The notes under the pieces: generated by a model
Told to the model about the DNA's origin: nothing
Seen by the model: the letters and a program-made list of their open reading frames with translations, nothing else
Databases searched by the model: none
Program-made: the position numbers and the translations under genes
In this document: positions 40,912 through 46,780 of the stretch, in pieces
How positions within the stretch are numbered: the first letter of the stretch is position 1
Layout: every line of letters begins with the position of its first letter
NCBI RefSeq assembly: GCF_005889725.1
Contig: NZ_VCKX01000070.1
Location: forward strand, 1-46,780
Reading direction: 5' to 3'
Source: Nonomuraea zeae
Lineage (GTDB): Bacteria; Actinomycetota; Actinomycetes; Streptosporangiales; Streptosporangiaceae
DNA length: 46,780 nucleotides

Positions 40912-42453
40912 CTACTTGGCATCGCGCAGGCGGAGCTGCGCGCGCTGGATCTTCCCGGTCGCCGATCGCGGCAGTTCGTCCACGAACTCGATCTCGCGCG
41001 GGTACGCGAAGCGCGAATGCGTGGTCTTCGCGAACTCGCGGATCTCCCGCGCCAGCTCCTCTTCCGGCCGGTGGCCGGGCGCGAGGCGTACCCACGCCTT
41101 GACCGCCTGGCCGCGCACGGGGTCGGGCACCCCGGCCACGCCCACGTCGGCGACGGCGGGGTGGGCGCGCAGCGCCTCCTCGATCTCGTCGGGGCCGACG
41201 CGGTAGCCGGAGGTCTTGATCACGTCGTCGACGCGGCCGAGGAACCAGTAGTAACCGTCCTCGTCCACCCGCGCGTGGTCCTTGGTGTGGAACCACTCGC
41301 CGCCGAACACCTCGGCGGAGGCTTCCGGCCGACGCCAGTAGCCGAGCGGGAACTGCGGGTTGCTGCGCGCCCGCAGGCAGATCTCGCCGACCTCGCCCGC
41401 CGGCACGGGCTGCTCGGACTCGTCCAGGAGGGCCACGTCCCAGCCGGGCAGCGGGCGTCCCATGGAGCCCTCCTTGACCGGTACGCCGGGGAAGTTCCCG
41501 ATCAGCGGGTACGACTCCGTCGAGCCGTAGTAGTCGAGCAGCGTGACCCCGAACTGGTCGCGGAACCAGCGGATCAGGTCGGCGGTGAGCGGCTCGTTGG
41601 CGCAGCACACCGTGCGCAGGCGCTGCGGGTAGCGCCGCCCCGCGTCCGGCACCTGCTCGCGCATCTTGCGCAGGAACGTGGGGTTCACCAGCCCGGTCGT
41701 CACCCCGTTGCGGGCCATGCTGGCCAGCAGCCCCGCCGGGTCGAACCCGGCGGCGGGCCGGTACACCAGGTGCGTGGCCCCCGCCCGCAGCGGCCCCATG
41801 AGCTTGGCCATCGACCAGGCCCACTCGCCCGCGCCGTAGAAGACGTCGCCGGGGCGCAGGCCGTGGCAGTGCTCGAACTCGTTGTGGCCGAGCAGCGTGC
41901 GGTGCGCGTGCACGATGCCCTTGGCGGGGCCGGTCGTGCCGGAGGTGTAGAAGATCAGCGCCGGGTCGTCGGCGGCCGTGTCGGCGTCCTCGAACTCCGG
42001 CGTCAGCAGGCCGATCGCCGGGTCGTCCACGTCGACCACGACGCCGGCGTACCCGCCGGCCCTGCGCACCGCGCCCGCCTCGGTGACCAGCACGGACGCG
42101 CCGGAGTCGGAGAGCCGGTAGGCGATCTGGTCGTCGGCCCAGAGCAGGGACATGGTCACGAGCACGGCCCCGGTACGCAGGACGCCGAGGTAGGTCGCGG
42201 GCGTGTCGGTCCGCTGCGGCAGCATGACCGCGACGCGGTCGCCTGGGCGTACGCCGAGGCCGTGCAGGCAGGCGGCCACCTGGCGGGACCTGTCCTGGAT
42301 CGCGCCCCAGCGGATCTCCTCGCGCGCTCCCGTGTGGTCCTCGAAGATCAGCGCCAGGTTCTCGCGCGGGTGGCGGTCAGCCACGTCCACGGCCATGTTG
42401 TAGCGCTCGGGGACGTTCCAGTCCGCCGCGTCGTACCGGCTGCGCCCCGTCAC
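40912..42453 (-). CDS. AMP-forming acyl-CoA synthetase (aromatic/carboxylic acid ligase)
   Basis: 513 residues, ANL superfamily. A3 motif IFYTSGTTGPAKGIVHAH, A5 DYYGSTESYPL, A8 TKDHARVDEDGYYWFLGRVDDVIKTSGYRVGPDEIEEAL, and the C-terminal PRSATGKIQRAQLR with catalytic Lys. The N-terminal half (ENLALIFEDHTGAREEIRWGAI, GVRPGDRVAVMLPQRTDTPATYLGVLRTGAV) resembles benzoate/acetate-type CoA ligases. It makes acyl-CoA for the hydratase encoded just upstream; their ends overlap by GTGA (42450-42453). Substrate unknown. Confidence 0.88.
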   Translation of the reverse strand: MTGRSRYDAADWNVPERYNMAVDVADRHPRENLALIFEDHTGAREEIRWGAIQDRSRQVAACLHGLGVRPGDRVAVMLPQRTDTPATYLGVLRTGAVLVTMSLLWADDQIAYRLSDSGASVLVTEAGAVRRAGGYAGVVVDVDDPAIGLLTPEFEDADTAADDPALIFYTSGTTGPAKGIVHAHRTLLGHNEFEHCHGLRPGDVFYGAGEWAWSMAKLMGPLRAGATHLVYRPAAGFDPAGLLASMARNGVTTGLVNPTFLRKMREQVPDAGRRYPQRLRTVCCANEPLTADLIRWFRDQFGVTLLDYYGSTESYPLIGNFPGVPVKEGSMGRPLPGWDVALLDESEQPVPAGEVGEICLRARSNPQFPLGYWRRPEASAEVFGGEWFHTKDHARVDEDGYYWFLGRVDDVIKTSGYRVGPDEIEEALRAHPAVADVGVAGVPDPVRGQAVKAWVRLAPGHRPEEELAREIREFAKTTHSRFAYPREIEFVDELPRSATGKIQRAQLRLRDAK

Positions 42454-43211
42454 TTGGCGCGCTCCTTCAGGAAGCGGGCCATCTCGCGCTGCGGCTCGCC
42501 GCTGGCGTACGCGGCGGCGTGCACCGTCTTCGCCGCGGCCACGGCGTCGGTCAGCGCCTCCCGCTCCAGCTCCCTGAGCCGGCCCTTCGTCAGCGCCACC
42601 GCGCCCGCGGGCAGCGCGGCCAGCTCCTTGGCCTGCGCGACCGCGGCGGCCAGCACCTCTTCCTGGGGCACGAGCCTGGTCAGCAGCCCCAGCCGCGCCG
42701 CCTCGTCCCCGTCCACCAGCCGGCCGGTGAGCGCGAACTCGGTGGTCCTGGCCCGGCCGAGAATGTGCCACATGGCCCAGATGCCGGTGATGCTCGGGAT
42801 GCCCGACAGCACCTCGGGCTGGCCCATCCTGGCCCCCGCGTGCCCGATGCGCAGGTCGGCCAGCAGCGCGAACTGGAACCCCGACCCGGCCGCCACCCCG
42901 TTCACCGCGGCCACGGTGGGCTTGTCGAGGTCGAGCACCGCCCGGTAGAGCCGGTCGAACCCGTCGATCCAGGCGTCGGAGGCCGCGTGGTCGTCGGGGT
43001 CGATCGTGGCCGTCTCGCCGAGGTCCTGGCCCGCGCAGAACGCGCGCCCGGCCCCCGTGAGCACGACCGCGCCCACCTCGGGATCGGACCCGGCCTCGCG
43101 CAGCAGCTCCATGAGCCTTTCGCGCATCTCCGCGGTCCAGGCGTTGAGCTTCTCCGGCCGGTTCAGAGTGATCACCGCGACGGGTCCTTCGCGGTCCAGC
43201 AGCACAGTCAC
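42450..43211 (-). CDS. Enoyl-CoA hydratase/isomerase family protein
   Basis: 253 residues, crotonase fold. VAVITLNRPEKLNAWTAEMRERL, the oxyanion-hole segments GRAFCAGQDLGE and VNGVAAGSGFQFALLADLRIG, and GQPEVLSGIPSITGIWAMWHILG. At the second catalytic position the family varies; hydratase, isomerase, or hydratase-lyase of hydroxycinnamoyl-CoA type are all possible. GTG at 43211 has SD AAGGGA 6 bases upstream; an earlier TTG at 43232 has none. First gene of the three-gene operon; divergent from LysR. Confidence 0.85.
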   Translation of the reverse strand: MTVLLDREGPVAVITLNRPEKLNAWTAEMRERLMELLREAGSDPEVGAVVLTGAGRAFCAGQDLGETATIDPDDHAASDAWIDGFDRLYRAVLDLDKPTVAAVNGVAAGSGFQFALLADLRIGHAGARMGQPEVLSGIPSITGIWAMWHILGRARTTEFALTGRLVDGDEAARLGLLTRLVPQEEVLAAAVAQAKELAALPAGAVALTKGRLRELEREALTDAVAAAKTVHAAAYASGEPQREMARFLKERAK

Positions 43212-43297
43212 AAGCGTCCCTTCGCAGGTCAACGGGCTTGCCGGGATACAACCAGCTCTCCGGGGCCGCTGGCCAACATCAATGCGGACTCTTGGCG

Positions 43298-43312
43298 ATA
43301 TCAGAGCGATAT
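43298..43312. promoter_or_regulatory. LysR-type dyad in the divergent region
   Basis: ATATC-AGAGC-GATAT (43298-43312) is a perfect dyad of the T-N11-A form typical of LysR activators. It lies just before the LysR gene and 87 bases from the hydratase start, so it suits autoregulation and activation of the operon. Confidence 0.6.
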
Positions 43313-43322
43313 GGTCGAACCG

Positions 43323-44216
43323 ATGGAGCTACGTCACCTGCGCTATTTCGTCATGGTCGCCGAGGAGCTGCACTTCGGCCGGGCCGCCGAGCGGCTGCAC
43401 ATGGCGCAGCCGCCGCTGTCCCAGCGCATCCGCGATCTGGAGCGCGAGCTGGGCGTCCGGCTGTTCGACCGCAACCCGCACCGCGTCTCGCTCACCGAGG
43501 CCGGCGCCCTGCTGCTGGAGCACGCCCGCGGCGTGCTGGAGCGGGCGGACGCGGCCCGCGAGGCGATGCGCCGCATCCGTCCGGGCGAGTCGGGCGTGCT
43601 GCGGGCGGGCGTGCCGCCGGACACCACGCCGATGGCGCTCAGGACGCTGGTCGCGGGCTTCACCGCGCGCATCCCCGACGTGCTCCTGGAGCTGCACGAG
43701 CTGACCACCGCCAGCCAGCTCGCCAAGCTGCGCGCGGAGGAGCTGGACGCCGGGCTGGTCAGGCACCCGTGCGACACGGTCGGGCTGGAGTCCAGCGAGG
43801 TCGTGCACCGCAGGCTGGGCGTGGTGCTGCCCGCGGGTCACCGGGCGGCCCAGCAGGGGGAGGTACGCCTGCGCACGCTCGACGGCTCGGCTCTGGTGAT
43901 CTTCCCCAGGGAGATGGCGCCCCAGCTCTACGACCACATGCTGGAGGCGTGCCGGGACAACGGGTTCCTGCCGAGCGCGATCAGGCACGCCCGCAATCCG
44001 CACTTCGTCCACGGCCTGGTCATGTCCGGCCTGGGCGCGCACCTGAACGAGGAGCCGTACGACGAGCTGCCCGCCGGGCTGGTCTGGCGGCCGATCGACG
44101 AGCCCCGCCTGACCTGGTCCACCTCGGCGGTGTGGCTGCCGGTGCAGGGCGGCGAGGTCGTCGCCGCGTTCGCCGCCGCCGCCCTGGCGGGGCTGCGCGA
44201 GGTCGGCCACACCTAG
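43323..44216 (+). CDS. LysR-family transcriptional regulator
   Basis: 297 residues. The N-terminal HTH MELRHLRYFVMVAEELHFGRAAERLHMAQPPLSQRIRDLERELGVRLFDR is textbook LysR. The effector domain begins SGVLRAGVPPDTTPMALRTLVAGFTARIPDVLLELHELTTASQLAKLRAEELDAGLVRHP. It resembles regulators of aromatic catabolism. It is divergent from the hydratase/ligase/transporter operon and most likely activates it in the presence of the imported acid. Confidence 0.9.
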   Translation: MELRHLRYFVMVAEELHFGRAAERLHMAQPPLSQRIRDLERELGVRLFDRNPHRVSLTEAGALLLEHARGVLERADAAREAMRRIRPGESGVLRAGVPPDTTPMALRTLVAGFTARIPDVLLELHELTTASQLAKLRAEELDAGLVRHPCDTVGLESSEVVHRRLGVVLPAGHRAAQQGEVRLRTLDGSALVIFPREMAPQLYDHMLEACRDNGFLPSAIRHARNPHFVHGLVMSGLGAHLNEEPYDELPAGLVWRPIDEPRLTWSTSAVWLPVQGGEVVAAFAAAALAGLREVGHT

Positions 44217-44237
44217 GTCTGCGAGGAGGTCCAGCGC

Positions 44238-44516
44238 GTGCTGTTCATGGTGATCGAACGATTCCGCGACGACGACATGATCCCCGTCTACGAGCGCCTG
44301 CGGGACAGCGGCCGCATGCTCCCCGAAGGGCTGACGTACCTGGGCAGCTGGGTCGAGCCCAACTTCAGCCGCTGTTTCCAGCTCATGGAGTGCGACGACC
44401 TGCGCCTGCTGCAGCAGTGGACGCTGGGGTGGCGTGGCTGCGGCGTGACCTTCGAGATCGTGCCGGTGGTCGGCGGCCAGGAGACCCGCGACGTGGTGGC
44501 GCCGTTCCTCGAGTGA
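44238..44516 (+). CDS. DUF3303-family small protein
   Basis: 92 residues. MLFMVIERFRDDDMIPVYERLRDSGRMLPEGLTYLGSWVEPNFSRCFQLMECDDLRLLQQWTLGW matches the DUF3303 / ferredoxin-like small protein pattern (MVIERF, GLxYxxSWVE, CFQLME). GTG start after SD GAGGAGG. Follows LysR by 21 bases and may be co-transcribed. Function unknown; the fold suggests a dimeric alpha/beta sandwich. Confidence 0.8.
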   Translation: MLFMVIERFRDDDMIPVYERLRDSGRMLPEGLTYLGSWVEPNFSRCFQLMECDDLRLLQQWTLGWRGCGVTFEIVPVVGGQETRDVVAPFLE

Positions 44517-44619
44517 TCCGTTCATCCGGAAAGCGGTCTCCCGCGAACCAGGTGCGTACGCCGGTTGTCGAACTGGTTGGAACGGTCCTGGCGGCTGCCC
44601 GGGCCGGCACTCAGGGGAG

Positions 44620-44639
44620 ACGCACCGGGGGCGGTGCGT
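44620..44639 (+). promoter_or_regulatory. Hairpin before the deacetylase SD
   Basis: ACGCACCG (44620-44627) pairs with CGGTGCGT (44632-44639), loop GGGG, immediately before the SD GAGGGGG at 44640-44646. It could modulate translation of the downstream gene or end transcription from the DUF3303 gene. Confidence 0.35.
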
Positions 44640-44650
44640 GAGGGGGATCG

Positions 44651-45575
<925 letters not shown>

Positions 45576-45666
45576 GGCCGTTCCAGCCCAGACCGCCACA
45601 AAACCTGCTTTGTCTGAACTCTTCGCGAGATGCACGCGTATCTGTCCGTGTGAGCGGTGATCGCGC

Positions 45667-46269
45667 GTGAACTACCGGCAGAAGGGATGCGGCGCCACCG
45701 GCAGCAGGGACACCGCGCAGGTCGGCCGGACTGACCTGCGCGGGCTGCGGGCGGCGGTGTTCGCCGTGGTCTGCGTGTACGCCGCTCTCGGGATGCACAC
45801 GCTGGCCGGGGGCTCGGGCGCCCGCCTGGCGACCGTCGCCGCCGCGACCGTGCTGACCTGGGCGGGGGCGTTCGTCCTCGCCCGCAGGCGCCGGTCCATG
45901 GGGACGCTGCTGACCGCCTCCTTCGCCGCCCAGTACGGGATGCACCAGCTCTTCGGCTGGGAGGCCACCGCCTTCGCCGGCCACCACGAGAGCCGGCTCT
46001 CCACCGGGGTCGGCATGCTGCTGGCCCACGTGGTCGTCGCGACGCTGTCGGCCTGGTGGCTGGAGCGTGGCGAGAGCTCTCTGGTCACCATCCTGGTGCT
46101 GCTGGCCGCCTCGGTACGCGACCTGTGGGCCCGGCTGACCGGCCGCCCGTCACCGCCGCCCTGGACTCCCGAACGCCTCCGCCTCGTCACCGCGGTCCCG
46201 CCCGGAGTCCCCGCCGCACAGGTCCTGACCTGGGCCCTGTGCCGCCGAGGGCCGCCCGCTCGGGCCTGA
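45667..46269 (+). CDS. Hypothetical integral membrane protein
   Basis: 200 residues, four hydrophobic segments: LRAAVFAVVCVYAALGMHTLAGG, LATVAAATVLTWAGAFVLARR, LTASFAAQYGMHQLFGW and TGVGMLLAHVVVATLSAWWLERGE. The spacing of His in GMHTLAGG, YGMHQLF, GHHESRL and AHVVV is typical of a family of actinobacterial membrane proteins found by YcnI or copper-related genes, though none are seen here. GTG start with weak SD. Function unknown. Confidence 0.65.
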   Translation: MNYRQKGCGATGSRDTAQVGRTDLRGLRAAVFAVVCVYAALGMHTLAGGSGARLATVAAATVLTWAGAFVLARRRRSMGTLLTASFAAQYGMHQLFGWEATAFAGHHESRLSTGVGMLLAHVVVATLSAWWLERGESSLVTILVLLAASVRDLWARLTGRPSPPPWTPERLRLVTAVPPGVPAAQVLTWALCRRGPPARA

Positions 46270-46331
46270 GCGCACGAGCCCGCGACCGCGCTCGCGCGCC
46301 CACTGACGCCACCACGCCCACACACCGGCCC

Positions 46332-46349
46332 CCCGTGCCCACGCACGGG
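46332..46349. terminator. Hairpin downstream of the membrane protein gene
   Basis: CCCGTGC (46332-46338) pairs with GCACGGG (46343-46349), loop CCAC, 62 bases past the stop. Confidence 0.4.
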
Positions 46350-46440
46350 CCCCGCGCCCGCACCTCGGCCCCAAGGTGAGGCCGCGCCGAACCCCGCGTG
46401 ACCGCGCGAACGGTGCGCACGTCTCACCCGACCGCCTGCT

Positions 46441-46548
46441 GCCTGTGCCTGTACCCAGCACAGGCACGGGCACCGGCACCGGCACCGGCACCGGCACGGC
46501 ACGGCACTGGCAACGGCAACGGCAACGGCAACCGGCAACCGGCAACGG
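46441..46548. repeat. Hexamer microsatellites and hairpin near the end
   Basis: GCCTGTGC/GCACAGGC (46441-46448 with 46458-46465) forms an 8-base stem. From 46469 there are four GGCACC units, then GGCAC units, and from 46509 six GGCAAC units, some with an extra C. Nothing in 46270-46749 convincingly codes for protein. Confidence 0.75.
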
Positions 46549-46749
46549 CGTATGCCGGGCACTGCGGCGCCACGCCCCGCACGGTCGCGGGCGCGGTCGC
46601 CGCGGGTGCCGTCCGCAGACGGGTGATCGCCCCTCCCCGGAGGACCGCGCTCTTGCGCGGGCTCAGGCGGAATCGGCGCGCGTACCGGCGAGCCGGCGTG
46701 TGGAAGCGGAGGCAACCCGGCGGGCACCCGCAGCTTGGCGCCCGCACGC

Positions 46750-46780
46750 CTGTCTCTTAAACACACCTTACGCCGCCCAC
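46750..46780. other. Residual Nextera transposase adapter at contig end
   Basis: CTGTCTCTTAAACACACCTT and the next 11 bases match the Nextera mosaic-end/read-through adapter (which begins CTGTCTCTTATACACATCT) with 5 mismatches over 31 positions by eye. The last 31 bases are therefore probably not genomic, and the window ends at a contig end. Confidence 0.8.

Noticed and set aside
46398..46760. A 120-codon plus-strand frame (and a 107-codon one opposite) near the right end.
   Set aside because: Both are dominated by hexamer repeats, run into adapter sequence, and show no family motif.

Overview
The window is GC-rich (mostly G or C at third codon positions), with GTG starts, leaderless-looking promoters and many 4-base ATGA/GTGA gene overlaps. 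Together with twin-arginine and lipoprotein exports and a QcrB with a PDWY motif, this points to a filamentous actinomycete, perhaps of the Streptosporangiales (Nonomuraea-like). The assignment is from gene content only. The right end carries what looks like residual Nextera adapter (46750-46780), so that end is probably a contig end. There are no rRNA or tRNA genes, CRISPR arrays, insertion sequences or phage genes that I can see.

Layout. 1-795: partial trpB. 850-9200: a sulfur-scavenging block. It holds a tauD-type dioxygenase gene with an internal deletion and a minus-strand operon, SsuA-SsuB-SsuC-LLM monooxygenase-FMN reductase-flavin reductase, for uptake and oxidative desulfonation of organosulfur compounds. 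It also holds a stand-alone LanC-like protein and a small ABM monooxygenase. Both sulfonate transcripts begin with a leaderless upstream ORF carrying the HVDF....ASAxC signature of actinobacterial sulfur-operon leader peptides, and each is followed by hairpins that can hide the ribosome binding site. 9200-17730: a secreted GH35 beta-galactosidase, divergent from a ROK regulator that is coupled to a second Ssu/Tau-type importer and a cytoplasmic sulfatase, suggesting use of a sulfated sugar or sulfate ester. 17730-23280: a polyamine/opine-type ABC importer (PotA, PotD, PotB, PotC), a FadR-type GntR regulator and a soluble Cache-domain protein.

23400-37130: mixed accessory genes. These are a secreted beta-helix glucanase (GH87-like), an AraD1-like FAH enzyme, a membrane protein, a TAT-exported multicopper oxidase with a DUF6220 partner, a NarL-type two-component pair, a small secreted lectin-like protein, a YkuD L,D-transpeptidase and a large secreted GH15 glucodextranase-like enzyme. 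37134-44520: a lone QcrB paralogue, a hypothetical gene, then a transporter/CoA-ligase/enoyl-CoA-hydratase operon divergent from a LysR regulator, and a DUF3303 gene. 44600-46780: a NodB polysaccharide deacetylase gene broken by a frameshift in a CG repeat, a membrane protein, and a low-complexity tail.

The most notable signals are (i) the paired leader-peptide attenuators, in particular the tauD leader, whose two hairpins have complementary loops and whose cysteine codon lies one ribosome footprint from the arm that masks the Shine-Dalgarno; (ii) the ROK/importer/sulfatase/GH35 locus; and (iii) the orphan LanC-like protein with a Cys-Cys-Gly zinc motif.
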